Below, piece after piece: positions 16,491-26,128 of a DNA stretch of 64,000 nucleotides (the stretch's first letter is position 1; the number at the start of each line of letters is the position of its first letter). Below the pieces are notes generated by a model, which saw only the letters and a list, made by a program, of their open reading frames with translations, had not been told where the DNA came from and made no database searches. Source of the stretch: an uncultured Coriobacteriaceae bacterium (GTDB lineage Bacteria > Actinomycetota > Coriobacteriia > Coriobacteriales > Atopobiaceae); the NCBI GenBank assembly GCA_900544655.1, contig UQWE01000001.1, forward strand, positions 1-64,000. The letters are read 5' to 3'. A program made the translations under genes and the position numbers.

Positions 16491-16778
16491 ATGTCTGTGA
16501 TCAAGCCTGAAATCGACACCCTGCTCGAGAAGACCGAGCACAATCCGTTCCTGCTTTGCTCTGTCGCGTCGAAGCGCGCTTGCGACATCAACAACATGCT
16601 TCGCGGCCAGCACCTTCGCGTCGTTGCCATCCAGGACGTCGACGACATCACCACCATGGTCTCCGGTGAGGACACCACCTCCATCGCCATGAATGAGCTC
16701 GCTGACGGTAAGCTCGGTTACGTCCAGGACGACTTCGACGAGGCCATCAAGGACACGAACGTCACGATTGCCGAGTAG
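16491..16778 (+). CDS. rpoZ: RNA polymerase omega subunit
   Basis: 95 residues. It contains SKRACDINNMLRG, matching the omega segment that grips the beta-prime C-terminus, and an acidic C-terminus typical of actinobacterial omega. Its place after gmk is the usual one. It helps fold beta-prime and contributes to ppGpp binding in some phyla. GAGGAAG lies upstream of the ATG. The thiI start lies only four bases after its stop. Confidence 0.92.
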   Translation: MSVIKPEIDTLLEKTEHNPFLLCSVASKRACDINNMLRGQHLRVVAIQDVDDITTMVSGEDTTSIAMNELADGKLGYVQDDFDEAIKDTNVTIAE

Positions 16779-16782
16779 CGCC

Positions 16783-18072
16783 GTGGCTGATCGCGTCTGC
16801 CTCGTTCATTATCACGAGATTGGTCTCAAGGGTAAGAACCGTTCTATCTTTGAGCGCCAGCTCATCACCAACCTCAAGCGTGCCCTCAAGGGGCGTTCGG
16901 CTCATGTCGAGCGCCTTGCGGGGTACGTTCGCGTGAGCTTCGAAGACGGTGGTATGCCCGAGGATATCCCCGGCATGGTCGCCGCCGTTCCTGGCGTCGC
17001 TCGCGTATCCGTCGCGTGGCGTTGTGCCCGTGACCCCGAGGAGTACAACGCCGCGGCTATCGAGAGCCTTCGTGCCTGCAAGGGCTGCGAGTCTTTCAAG
17101 GTTCACGGTCGTCGCTCCAACACCGATTACCCCATCCACAGCATTGACCTCAACCGCCAGGTTGGAGCCGCCCTGTGCGAGGCCTTTCCGGACCTCCGCG
17201 TTCAGATGCACCAGCCTGATGTCACGGTGAACGTTCATGTCGTTCAGTCTGACGTCTACGTGTATGCGGATGCCACCTCTCAGCGCGGCGCGGGTGGTCT
17301 TCCCGTGGGTACCGCGGGCAAGGTCGTTACGTTGCTCTCGAGCGGCTTCGACTCTCCCGTCGCCACGTGGATGGTTGGCCGTCGCGGCGCGATCTGCGTG
17401 CCCGTGCACTTCTCCGGCCGTCCGATGACGAGCGATGAGTCCGAGTGGCTCACACAGGATATCGTCCGCGCGCTTGAGCCTGCCGGTATCATCGGCCGCC
17501 TCTACGTGGTGCCCTTTGGCGAGTGTCAGCGCGAGATATCGCTCAAGGCGCCGCAGGCGCTCCGCGTCATCATGTATCGCCGTCTCATGTTCGAGGTCGC
17601 GCAGCGCGTGGCGGAGCTTGAGGATGCGAAGGCTCTAGTCACGGGCGAGTCTCTTGGCCAGGTCGCCTCTCAGACCCTCGAGAACATCACTGCCACGAAT
17701 GACGTCGCCGCGATTCCGGTTTTTCGCCCGCTCATTGGCACGGATAAGATTGAGATCATCGATCGAGCCCAGAAGATCGGCACGTATGACATCAGCGCGC
17801 AGACGGCTCCTGATTGCTGCACGCTCTTCATGCCGCGTCGTCCCGAGACTCATGCGAACCTCCGCATGGTACGTGAGGCGTGGGAGACCTTTGACCACGA
17901 GGCGATGGTCGAGTACCTGATGAAGAACATCGAGTACGTGGACTTCAACACCTGCGCCTCGTATCGTCCTCCGCGCGAGCTGAGAGCGCGGCACCGTGAG
18001 CTCGCTCCCGCCGAGTGGCCTGGCGAGACCGGGGATGTGGCCGCAAAGAGCGAAGAGTCTGCGAACGAGTAG
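16783..18072 (+). CDS. thiI: tRNA 4-thiouridine synthetase ThiI
   Basis: 429 residues from GTG 16783, four bases after the rpoZ stop; a longer frame inside rpoZ is not credible. An N-terminal ferredoxin-like plus THUMP region (about 1-165) is followed by the PP-loop LSSGFDSPVATWM (about 186). The Cys-bearing block QTAPDCCTLFMPRRPETH comes near residue 345. There is no C-terminal rhodanese domain, so sulfur relay would use the PP-domain Cys and a NifS-like protein, as in Bacillus. It makes s4U8 in tRNA and can support thiamine thiazole synthesis. Confidence 0.94.
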   Translation: MADRVCLVHYHEIGLKGKNRSIFERQLITNLKRALKGRSAHVERLAGYVRVSFEDGGMPEDIPGMVAAVPGVARVSVAWRCARDPEEYNAAAIESLRACKGCESFKVHGRRSNTDYPIHSIDLNRQVGAALCEAFPDLRVQMHQPDVTVNVHVVQSDVYVYADATSQRGAGGLPVGTAGKVVTLLSSGFDSPVATWMVGRRGAICVPVHFSGRPMTSDESEWLTQDIVRALEPAGIIGRLYVVPFGECQREISLKAPQALRVIMYRRLMFEVAQRVAELEDAKALVTGESLGQVASQTLENITATNDVAAIPVFRPLIGTDKIEIIDRAQKIGTYDISAQTAPDCCTLFMPRRPETHANLRMVREAWETFDHEAMVEYLMKNIEYVDFNTCASYRPPRELRARHRELAPAEWPGETGDVAAKSEESANE

Positions 18073-18112
18073 CCTTTCCTCATTTGGGGACAAAAAAAGT
18101 TTTTGCTCATTT

Positions 18113-18147
18113 GAAGCTCCGACACCATGAGTGCCGGCGCTTCTTTT
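18113..18147 (+). terminator. terminator after thiI
   Basis: GAAGC/GCTTC, CCG/CGG and CAC/GTG stack with two single mismatches around loop CATGA. TTTT follows. The remaining AT-rich stretch 18148-18303 shows no clear promoter. Confidence 0.65.
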
Positions 18148-18303
18148 ACCTCATGCTTTCTAGTTTGTTTGACGCGTTTTGGCATGATTTTGCGAAAACC
18201 TGTTAGGTTTGCGTTTGATTTGGGTTTGAGCACGCGGGACTTTCTTGTCCTTGTGGCGCTCTTTGGGCCAAATTGCTTCCACGATTGAGGGGGAGGCGAT
18301 CGC

Positions 18304-18984
18304 ATGGCTCAACTCATTCGAAGGAAACCCAGGCGTTCTCATAGTTCTAGGGGACAGATGAAGCCCACGTTGGCGGTGGGTGCCGTTGCCGTTGCGGTCA
18401 TGGCCGCAATCGTTGTCGCCGCTGCTCTCGGTGCTTTTCGAGGCGGCGTCGTGATCGAGCGCGAAAGCGCTCCTATTTCGACCCTTTCGATAACGGCCGC
18501 CACTCCCAGTGCCGCCTCGACGCCTGAGCCTGCCACAGACCCTGTTTTCGTTCACATCGACGGGGCGGTTGTGGCGCCGGGGGTCTATGAGATGACGGGG
18601 TCGCTTCCGCGCGTGAATGACGCCGTCATGGCTGCCGGTGGCCTTGCTGGGGATGCGGATACCTCTGCGCTTAACCTTGCGGCCGTGCTATCGGATGGCG
18701 AGAAGATCTACGTCCCAAGGCAAGGGGAGGTGGTAGCGGGGCAGGCTTCGTCGGGAGCTGCTTCGGGGTCTGATGTTGGCGCGTCTTCGTCCGGAGTGAT
18801 AAACATCAATACGGCGACGGCAGAAGAGCTTGACTCGCTTCCTGGCATCGGTCCCTCCACAGCGGCGGCGATCGTAGAGGACCGCGAACGTAACGGTCCC
18901 TTCGCGAGCCCCGAGGACCTTATGCGCGTTAGCGGCATAGGCGAGGGGAAGTTCTCCAAGCTCAAGGATCAAATCCGTGTTTAG
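18304..18984 (+). CDS. comEA: ComEA competence DNA receptor
   Basis: 226 residues. A basic N-terminus and one membrane anchor (about 20-44) lead to a Ser/Thr/Pro linker and an SLBB domain (about 75-135, FVHIDGAVVAPGVYEM). After another linker comes a C-terminal double helix-hairpin-helix (about 165-226; NINTATAEELDSLPGIGPSTAAAI). It binds incoming double-stranded DNA outside the membrane and hands it to ComEC. GGGGGAGG precedes the ATG. It overlaps comEC by 8 nt. Whether the host is naturally competent cannot be told. Confidence 0.94.
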   Translation: MAQLIRRKPRRSHSSRGQMKPTLAVGAVAVAVMAAIVVAAALGAFRGGVVIERESAPISTLSITAATPSAASTPEPATDPVFVHIDGAVVAPGVYEMTGSLPRVNDAVMAAGGLAGDADTSALNLAAVLSDGEKIYVPRQGEVVAGQASSGAASGSDVGASSSGVININTATAEELDSLPGIGPSTAAAIVEDRERNGPFASPEDLMRVSGIGEGKFSKLKDQIRV

Positions 18985-21469
18985 GAGGCTTGTGGCGGCC
19001 CTATCGCGCAAGAGGGTGCTTGCGTGGGGCCGTGACGAGAACGTGCCTAGCCTTGACGACGAAGCCTCTCGCGTGCGGGAGGATGCTCGGCCGGCATCGG
19101 CTTGCCCAGGCGAGGATGGCCCTTCGCCCTATCCGGAACGCCCCTATGTGCCTCTCGTCCTCGTCGTTGCCCTTGCGTTTGCGGGCTCGCAGTTGTTGGC
19201 CTTGCAGGAAGTTGCACCGACGGGGCTCTTAGCCCTGCTTGTGGCGGCGGCAGCTCTCGTTGCCGTGCTGGTCCTTAGATTAGCCGGCATGTCCGACTCC
19301 CTTGCTGCGGGAGTGCTAGCGCTTTCGCTCGCGGTCGTCGTTGGCGGCCTCGAGGGCGGCTGGGCGCTTGCTCGCGTAGATGATGCTGCCTCGGCGCTTG
19401 AGGGCACGAGCATGAGTGCGTGTGAGTTTGTCGTTCGTTCTGATTGCACGAGCGGTCAAAGCGGGTGGTTGTGCCGCGCCGAGGTCGTGATGGGAGACGG
19501 CGGTCGTGCCAAAGTCTGGCTCGAGCTTCCCGACAGAGTCGAGTTCGGCTCTACGGTGACTGGCGTCGGGCGCTTCTCGGCAAATGAAGACGATGATTGG
19601 GGGCGCACGAGTCGATCTCAGGGGTTATGCGGCAAGGTAAGGATGATTCGAGCCTCGGAGGTGCTGCCGGCGACCGGCGTGGAAGGGGTTCTTACGTCCC
19701 TTCGCTCGTGGGCGCTTCGTGCCATTGGCCCGTCTTCTGGCGATGGCCGCGCCCTTATGGCTGGCTTGGTGGCGGGGTCGCGAGCGGACCTCAAGGAGCG
19801 GGGCCTTGATGACGCGTTCGCGTCCGTTGGCCTATCTCATCTCATCGCGGTGTCTGGCGCTCATCTCGCGGTGATGGCCGGTAGTGTCGAGACCCTGCTG
19901 GGCCTTGCGGGCGTGGGCCTTCGTGCTCGCGCTCTCACCGTTCTTGCGTCGAGTGCCGCCTACGTCGTTTTCTGCGCTTGTCCGTCAAGCGCCATCCGCG
20001 CCTGGGTGATGCTGCTCGCGGCTCGGTGTGGGAGGCTGCTGGGCAGGAGGTCTCATTCCCCGTCTGGCGTCGCCGTCGCATGCCTTGCGATGTGCGCCTT
20101 GGACCCCTATTGCTCTAGTGACCTTGGTTTTAGGCTATCGGTCTCGTCCGTCATCGCGCTTGCCTTGTTTGGTTCATACGCGGACGCCCTTCTTGCTCGC
20201 TTTTCCCTCGTGCCGCTGCTTCGTAAGGGTGGAATCAGAGTTCCCTATCGTCTCAGGAGGCGGGGGAGTGCGCTGCTTCGCTCGCTGCGCTCCGCGATTG
20301 CCGTCTCTCTCGTTTGCCAGCTGGCGACTGCGGGGACTTGCGCCATGACGTTCGGACGCCTTTCACTTGTCTCGACCCTCGCAAACGTGTTGATCGGGCC
20401 ATTGTTCACCCCGCTTGTGTCACTTGGCCTTGCGGGAGTTGCGTCGTCGTTGGTGCCGTTTCTCGGTAGCTTTATATTGGGCCTGGACGAGACGCTCTGC
20501 GAGATCGTCATTTGGTTCGTTCGAGGCTTGGGAAAACTTCCCCTTGCCTGCATTCCCGTTTGCTTTCCGCCGTGGGCCGAGTATGTCCCACTGGTTGCCA
20601 TGACCGTTGCGCTGGTCGCGTGGCCTCGGCCCTCCCGCCGGGCCCTCTTGGGAACGATATCGGCTGCGACGGCCGTCGCCGGTGCCTATGTATTGCTTAC
20701 CTGCGTGCTTGTGGGCCCTAGCGTCACGATTCTCGATGTTGGCCAGGGGGATGCCATCCTCATTCGCCAGGGTCCCCACGCGATCCTCGTCGATTGCGGC
20801 CTCGAGGGGAGCCTTTCCTCGGCCCTCGCGAGGAACCACGTCTATCACCTTGACGCCATGGTCATCACGCACCTTCACGACGATCATTACGGAGGCATCG
20901 ATGACCTCGTCGGCCTCATAGGGGTCGATGCGATATATGTGGGCGAGGGGGCATCAGGAAACCTGCCGAATGAGCTCGAAGGCTCGGTGCGAGACCTTAC
21001 AGGGGCTGCTCCCGGCGAGATATCGGATGGGGATGTTCTGCGTCTCGGCTCCTATTCGATGAGGTGTGTTTGGCCCCATGGTCCAACCGACGGATCGGAG
21101 AACGAAGACTCCCTGTGCTTCGTCCTCTCCTATGATGGCGACGGTCGCTCGTTAGAGATGCTGCTCACGGGTGACGCCGAGCAAGAGCAGCTGGAGGAGT
21201 ATCAGAATAACGTTGGCGATATCGATGTTCTAAAGGTTGGGCATCATGGGTCTCGTGTCTCAATCTCGCCCGATCAGGCCCTGTTCTTGAGTCCCGAGTT
21301 CGCGGTAGCAAGTGCGGGGGAGGGCAATTCCTATGGGCATCCAACGCCTGAGTGCATAGAGACCCTCGAGTCTGCGGGCGCTACGTTTCTCTGCACGATC
21401 GAGCACGGGGACGTTCGAGTCGAGCCTGCACCCGCCAGCGCTTCTCCTCGCGTTGTGTGCCAGAGGTGA
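18977..21469 (+). CDS. comEC: ComEC/Rec2 DNA-uptake channel
   Basis: 830 residues. After an unusual 50-residue charged N-terminus come two or three helices and a DUF4131-type OB domain. The competence domain follows (GLSHLIAVSGAHLAVMAG and about eight helices). The C-terminal metallo-beta-lactamase-like domain starts at ILDVGQGDAILI, with the metal motif HLHDDHYGG (about residue 632). It forms the channel for single-stranded DNA and probably degrades the other strand. Start: GTG 18977 has AAGGA 8 nt upstream; GTG 18992 has AGGAGG only 3 nt upstream. An inverted repeat GGTGAC/GTCACC flanks its end (about 21464-21505). Confidence 0.94.
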   Translation: MFRRLVAALSRKRVLAWGRDENVPSLDDEASRVREDARPASACPGEDGPSPYPERPYVPLVLVVALAFAGSQLLALQEVAPTGLLALLVAAAALVAVLVLRLAGMSDSLAAGVLALSLAVVVGGLEGGWALARVDDAASALEGTSMSACEFVVRSDCTSGQSGWLCRAEVVMGDGGRAKVWLELPDRVEFGSTVTGVGRFSANEDDDWGRTSRSQGLCGKVRMIRASEVLPATGVEGVLTSLRSWALRAIGPSSGDGRALMAGLVAGSRADLKERGLDDAFASVGLSHLIAVSGAHLAVMAGSVETLLGLAGVGLRARALTVLASSAAYVVFCACPSSAIRAWVMLLAARCGRLLGRRSHSPSGVAVACLAMCALDPYCSSDLGFRLSVSSVIALALFGSYADALLARFSLVPLLRKGGIRVPYRLRRRGSALLRSLRSAIAVSLVCQLATAGTCAMTFGRLSLVSTLANVLIGPLFTPLVSLGLAGVASSLVPFLGSFILGLDETLCEIVIWFVRGLGKLPLACIPVCFPPWAEYVPLVAMTVALVAWPRPSRRALLGTISAATAVAGAYVLLTCVLVGPSVTILDVGQGDAILIRQGPHAILVDCGLEGSLSSALARNHVYHLDAMVITHLHDDHYGGIDDLVGLIGVDAIYVGEGASGNLPNELEGSVRDLTGAAPGEISDGDVLRLGSYSMRCVWPHGPTDGSENEDSLCFVLSYDGDGRSLEMLLTGDAEQEQLEEYQNNVGDIDVLKVGHHGSRVSISPDQALFLSPEFAVASAGEGNSYGHPTPECIETLESAGATFLCTIEHGDVRVEPAPASASPRVVCQR

Positions 21470-21583
21470 CTTAGGTGGGCGATTGCTCGCTGCGTGGCGT
21501 CACCTTGCGTTGTGCCTTGGGGTGGGCGAATCGCATCAAGCAGCTACAATCAGACACGAAAGACAAAACGGTTTGGGGGAGAG

Positions 21584-22561
21584 ATGACTGAAGGGGCAGC
21601 GTTGCTTGCCGCATATCTCGTCGTTGGCGCTGACGAGCTCAAACGTGACACCGCCGTGCGGAGACTTCGCTCCCGCGTGCCGTCTGACATGGCGGATTTC
21701 AACCTTGACGAGCTCCAGGGCTCGCAGATCGAAGACCCGATGGCTCTTGTCTCCTCGCTCGAGACGATGCCCTTCTGCGCGGACTTTCGCCTCGTCATCG
21801 TTCACGAGGCGGATAAGCTCGTTAAGGCCGTCTCAGAGGCGGTCGTTGGCTATCTCGCTGACCCCAATCCCTCCTGCGTTCTCTGCCTCGATGCCGAGAA
21901 GCTCGCTAAGAACACGCGTCTGTACAAGGCGGTCGCCAAGGTTGGCGCGAAGTCGGTCATCGATTGCTCGCCGCTCAAGCGTTGGGAGCTTCCTCCCTAT
22001 GTCGTCAAGCTTGCCGCCGGTCATGGCATGTCCATGGACAACGCTGCTGCGGAGGAGCTCGTCAATCGCGTGGGCGAGGCGACCGTCGCCCTTGATAACC
22101 AGGTTGCGACGCTGGCCGAGCTCCTCCGTGCCAGCGGTCGCATCACGCTCGCTGATGTCGAGGCGAATGTCGCGCAGACTGCCGAGGTTAGCCCCTGGGC
22201 GTTCGCTGATGCGGCCTGCGAGCGCGATGTTGCTCGCGCGCTGCGTATGTATCGCCTTATGGACAACCCGTCCCTCGTGTTCCTCCACTCCGTTCTCGTC
22301 GGGCGCATTCGCGAGCTCATATGTGCGAAATCCCTCGCGGCGCGCGGGGCCGGCTCTTCGCTTGCGGGTGAGCTCGGGCGCGCTCCCTGGCAGGTGAAGA
22401 ACCACTCTCGCTGGGCATCTCGATTTGCCTCCGGCGAGTTGGAGGCTCTCCTCTCCGAGGCGGCGTCGTGCGAGCGAGCCCTCAAGGGCAGCGCGGACTC
22501 TGACGCCGCCTTCGAGCGCCTTCTGCTTGTAATGACGACGCCGGGGCTTGCGCTTCGCTGA
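21584..22561 (+). CDS. holA: DNA polymerase III delta subunit
   Basis: 325 residues from ATG 21584 with GGGGGAGAG just upstream; a longer frame from 21494 lacks a Shine-Dalgarno. Features of the delta clamp-loader wrench: LLAAYLVVGADELKRDTAVRRL at the N-terminus, a degenerate AAA+ core without Walker motifs, and the helical collar with PWAFADAACERDVARALRMY and RIRELI. It opens the beta clamp for loading. The order comEC-holA-rpsT is that of Bacillus. TACAAT at 21545-21550 is a possible -10. Confidence 0.92.
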   Translation: MTEGAALLAAYLVVGADELKRDTAVRRLRSRVPSDMADFNLDELQGSQIEDPMALVSSLETMPFCADFRLVIVHEADKLVKAVSEAVVGYLADPNPSCVLCLDAEKLAKNTRLYKAVAKVGAKSVIDCSPLKRWELPPYVVKLAAGHGMSMDNAAAEELVNRVGEATVALDNQVATLAELLRASGRITLADVEANVAQTAEVSPWAFADAACERDVARALRMYRLMDNPSLVFLHSVLVGRIRELICAKSLAARGAGSSLAGELGRAPWQVKNHSRWASRFASGELEALLSEAASCERALKGSADSDAAFERLLLVMTTPGLALR

Positions 22562-22737
22562 TACGGGAAGGCTCGGCGTCGCTCGAGTTCGCTCTTTGAC
22601 TAGGCCGACGATTCCTTTCCTTCGCTCGTGAAACGGCGCATCGTTGCCTCTGGCTGGCACCGCGATGGCTTTCTGGCCACTAATTCTCGTCAGAAACTTG
22701 TGATTCCTCGTGTTTCGGCCACAAGTCCTTGTAGTTT
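22562..22737 (+). other. holA-rpsT intergenic region
   Basis: No gene or clear terminator is seen after holA. The only signal is the rpsT promoter at its end. Confidence 0.5.
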
Positions 22738-22746
22738 TGCTATAGT
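22738..22746 (+). promoter_or_regulatory. extended -10 promoter of rpsT
   Basis: TGC-TATAGT (hexamer 22741-22746) is a good extended -10 with no clear -35. It leaves a leader of about 85 nt before rpsT. Confidence 0.6.
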
Positions 22747-22837
22747 GGCGAGGTTGACCTTGCCGTGTCCGGCTTGTGGAACCCCACTCCACTTGCCAAC
22801 AGGGGCCTCACATAGAAGAAATTGAAAGGATCTGCAC

Positions 22838-23101
22838 GTGGCTAACATCAAGTCGCAGAAGAAGCGCATCATCACCGCCGAGAAGGCTCGTATGCGCAAC
22901 AAGGCCGTCCGCTCTGAGCTCAAGACGGCTGTCAAGCGCGTTCGCGCTGCCGTTGAGGCTAAGGACGCCGAGCTCGCTCAGGCTGAGGCCAACAAGGCTG
23001 GTCGCCTGCTCGACAAGGCCGCTTCCAAGGGCATCATCCACAAGAATCAGGCTGCCCAGCGTAAGTCTGGCGTCCAGAAGCTCGTGAACACCATCAAGTA
23101 G
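22838..23101 (+). CDS. rpsT: 30S ribosomal protein S20
   Basis: 87 residues, very basic and helical: MANIKSQKKRI, TAEKARMRNKAVRSELKT and a C-terminal KAASKGIIHKNQAAQRKS. It binds 16S rRNA early in assembly. The start is GTG 22838 with GAAAGGA 7 nt upstream. It has its own promoter and a strong terminator, so it is a single-gene unit. Confidence 0.97.
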   Translation: MANIKSQKKRIITAEKARMRNKAVRSELKTAVKRVRAAVEAKDAELAQAEANKAGRLLDKAASKGIIHKNQAAQRKSGVQKLVNTIK

Positions 23102-23121
23102 CTTCTGTTCCATTGATTTGT

Positions 23122-23157
23122 AGAAGCCCCGTCGGCGTGCTGGCCGGCGGGGCTTCT
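23122..23157 (+). terminator. terminator after rpsT
   Basis: A 15-bp stem (23122-23136 with 23143-23157, one G-T pair) has a six-base loop. Only a short CTTT tail follows. Confidence 0.8.
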
Positions 23158-23225
23158 CTTTGCGGGATTCGCCAGACAAGTTCTCTTCCCGCTGCTTTTC
23201 GCGCGTATGCGGTATCATCGTCAAC

Positions 23226-25034
23226 ATGACTACTACAGACATATCCCACATCAGGAACTTCTCCATCGTCGCTCACATCGACCATGGCAAGTCCACCATC
23301 TCTGATCGCATCCTCGAGCTCACTCGTACGGTTGAGGAGCGCGACATGGAGTCGCAGCTTCTCGATACGATGGACATCGAGCGCGAGCGTGGCATTACGA
23401 TCAAGAGCAACGCCGTTCGCGTGATGTATGACGCGGATGATGGCGAGACCTACCAGTTCAACCTCATCGACACCCCTGGTCACGTGGACTTCACCTATGA
23501 GGTCTCGAGGTCTCTAGCCGCGTGCGAGGGCGCCGTCCTTGTCGTCGACTCCACCCAGGGCGTCGAGGCTCAGACGGTCTCCAACGCCAGCCTCGCCATG
23601 AACGCCAACTTGGATATTGTTCCCGCGATCAATAAGATCGACCTCCCGAGCGCCCATCCCGAGGAGGTTAAGGAGGAGATTGAGGAGGAGCTTGCCATTC
23701 CTGCCGATGACGCCGTTTGCGTATCTGGCAAGACGGGCGAGGGCATCCACGACCTACTCGAGTCGATCGTCTTCCTCATCTCGCCTCCCAAGGGAGACTA
23801 CGACGCTCCGCTCAAGGCGCTGATCCTTGACTCCTACTTCGACGAGTACCGCGGCGTCGTTGCCACCGTGCGTGTGTTCGACGGTCACATCGCCAAGGGC
23901 GACGACCTGCTCATGATGCAGGGCGGAGAGCGCTTCTTGGCTGACGGCGTGGGCGTCAAGCGCCCCGCCGAGACCCTCGTCGGCGAGCTCGGCGTGGGTG
24001 AGGTCGGCTTCGTCGTCACGGGCCTCAAGGATCCCGAGGCCGTACGCGTCGGCGACACCATCACACTTGCCGAGAGGCCCTGCGACGCCCCCATGCCGGG
24101 CTATCGCGAGGCGAAGCCCATGGTCTACACCGGACTCTTCCCGGTTGACAACAAGGAGTACGAGAACCTTCGCGACGCCCTCGAGAAGCTCCACGTCAAC
24201 GATCCATCGCTCGTCTGGACGCCCGAGACCTCTGTGGCCCTCGGCTTTGGCTTTCGCGTGGGCTTCCTCGGTCTCCTTCATATGGAGGTCGTCAAGGAGC
24301 GCCTCGAGCGAGAGTTCAACCTCGACCTTATCGCGACGAGCCCTTCGGTCGACTATCACGTGTATAAGACTGACGGCGAGATGGTGGGCGTTCGCAGTCC
24401 CCAGGACCTCCCTGATGTCACCTGCATCGACCACATCGAGGAACCCTACCTCAAGGCGAAGATTATCTGCCCGCCTGAGTTCACGGGCGCGGTCATGCAG
24501 CTTGCCATCGAGCACCGCGGCGTCACGACGAACATGGTCCACCTCACGCAGAAGTCCGTCGAGATGCAGTTCGATATGCCCCTTGCGGAGCTCATCCTCG
24601 ACTTCTTTGACCAGCTCAAGAGCCGCACGAAGGGTTATGCCTCGCTCGACTACGAGTTCTCCGAGTATCGTCCGAGCGACCTCGTGAAGCTTGACATCCT
24701 GCTCTCCGGCGACGAGGTCGACGCGCTGTCGTTCATCGTCCACAAGGACAAGGCGTATACGCTCGCGCGCGGCCTCTGCGACAAGCTCAAGGAGATCATC
24801 CCGCGCCAGCAGTTCGAGGTGCCTATTCAGGGTGCCATCGGCAACAAGATTATCGCGCGTTCCACCGTCAAGGCCATGCGCAAGGACGTCCTCGCCAAGT
24901 GCTACGGCGGCGATATCTCGCGTAAGCGCAAGCTCCTCGAGAAGCAGAAGGAGGGCAAGAAGCGCATGAAGGCCATCGGCTCGGTCGACGTGCCGCAGGA
25001 GGCCTTCATGGCGATTCTCAAGGTGGACGAATAG
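23226..25034 (+). CDS. lepA: elongation factor 4 (LepA)
   Basis: 602 residues from ATG 23226. GTPase motifs: AHIDHGKST (about 16-24), [16 protein letters not shown] and NKIDLPSA. They are followed by the LepA-specific C-terminal domain ending with [16 protein letters not shown]. It back-translocates or remodels stalled ribosomes and aids initiation. A longer frame starts at 23160 but adds unrelated residues. The final TAG overlaps the GTG of dusB. Confidence 0.97.
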   Translation: MTTTDISHIRNFSIVAHIDHGKSTISDRILELTRTVEERDMESQLLDTMDIERERGITIKSNAVRVMYDADDGETYQFNLIDTPGHVDFTYEVSRSLAACEGAVLVVDSTQGVEAQTVSNASLAMNANLDIVPAINKIDLPSAHPEEVKEEIEEELAIPADDAVCVSGKTGEGIHDLLESIVFLISPPKGDYDAPLKALILDSYFDEYRGVVATVRVFDGHIAKGDDLLMMQGGERFLADGVGVKRPAETLVGELGVGEVGFVVTGLKDPEAVRVGDTITLAERPCDAPMPGYREAKPMVYTGLFPVDNKEYENLRDALEKLHVNDPSLVWTPETSVALGFGFRVGFLGLLHMEVVKERLEREFNLDLIATSPSVDYHVYKTDGEMVGVRSPQDLPDVTCIDHIEEPYLKAKIICPPEFTGAVMQLAIEHRGVTTNMVHLTQKSVEMQFDMPLAELILDFFDQLKSRTKGYASLDYEFSEYRPSDLVKLDILLSGDEVDALSFIVHKDKAYTLARGLCDKLKEIIPRQQFEVPIQGAIGNKIIARSTVKAMRKDVLAKCYGGDISRKRKLLEKQKEGKKRMKAIGSVDVPQEAFMAILKVDE

Positions 25035-26128
25035 TGGCACGCTCTTCGGTTCGCACGGACGAGCAGCGAGCACTCGCGATGAGCGATGCTGCCGCTCGCG
25101 CCATGGAGGAGCACGCCGCTTCCGCGGGCCTCTCTTGGCCGCCCGCTCCTTTTGCTAGCAGCGAGGCCGGTTCCTTTGCGGACCGGCTTTCCGCCAACCC
25201 GTTTCTCATGGCTCCCATGGCGAGCGTCACGGATTCCGCCTATAGGATCATGGCGCGCGCGGGTGGCGCCGCCATCGCGTACACCGAGATGGTCTCCGTG
25301 ACGGGTATCCACTATAAGAGCGAGAAGACCTGGCAGCTCGTCGAGCCCAACCAGGCCGAGCCGGATCTTGCCGTGCAACTCTTCGGTGCTGACCCAGAGC
25401 ACTTCCGCGAGGCGGCGCCTCTGGTGGCCGAGCGCGTTGGCGATCGTCTTGCGCTCGTCGATGTGAACATGGCCTGCCCCGTCCCCAAGGTGACCAAGGG
25501 GGGAGCTGGCTCTGCGCTTCTTGATGAGCCCGAGCTCGCCGCAAAGATCGTTCGCACACTCGTCGACTCTCTCGACGTTCCGGTTACCGTCAAGATTCGT
25601 GTTGGTCGTACGCCCGGCAAGATCGTGGGTCCGGACTTCGCTCGTGCCATGGAGGTGGCTGGTGCGTCCGCCATTGCCGTCCATGGGCGCGTGGCGTCCC
25701 AGATGTATCGCGGCGAGTCAGACCCCGCCGCGATAGCGGAGGTCGTTAAGGCAGTGGACGTACCCGTTATCGCTTCTGGTGACGCATTAGACGCCGCACG
25801 CGCCGTCCGCCTGCTGTCTGATACGGGTGCTGCCGCCTGCTTCGTGGCACGCGGAAGCTATGGCGACCCTTGGATCTTCGCCAACGCACACCGTGTGCTT
25901 GCGGGGGAGTGCGAGACCGAGGTCACGCCTAGGATGCGCCTCGCCGCCTTCAGGCTTCATGTCCGGCTGCTCGTCGCGACGGGCGCGCATATGGCCCGTG
26001 CTCGCAGCCTGGCCGGATGGTATCTCCGCGGCGTTCCTGAGGCCGCGGCGTGGCGCGAGAGGGCGATGCACTGCCGTGACGTTGCGGACTACCTCGCCCT
26101 CGCCGACGAGCTCGAGGCAACGCTGTGA
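25034..26128 (+). CDS. dusB: tRNA-dihydrouridine synthase (DusB-type)
   Basis: 364 residues. FMN barrel motifs: FLMAPMASVTDSAYR, YTEMVSV, AVQLFGADP, the active Cys in VNMACPVPKVTKGGAGSALL (Ala where Gly is usual), and VTVKIRVG. The first 45 residues are a variable extension. The real start could be internal, but the GTG within TAGTG after lepA fits coupled translation. It reduces uridine in the tRNA D-loop. It overlaps hemW by 4 nt (GTGA). Confidence 0.93.
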   Translation: MARSSVRTDEQRALAMSDAAARAMEEHAASAGLSWPPAPFASSEAGSFADRLSANPFLMAPMASVTDSAYRIMARAGGAAIAYTEMVSVTGIHYKSEKTWQLVEPNQAEPDLAVQLFGADPEHFREAAPLVAERVGDRLALVDVNMACPVPKVTKGGAGSALLDEPELAAKIVRTLVDSLDVPVTVKIRVGRTPGKIVGPDFARAMEVAGASAIAVHGRVASQMYRGESDPAAIAEVVKAVDVPVIASGDALDAARAVRLLSDTGAAACFVARGSYGDPWIFANAHRVLAGECETEVTPRMRLAAFRLHVRLLVATGAHMARARSLAGWYLRGVPEAAAWRERAMHCRDVADYLALADELEATL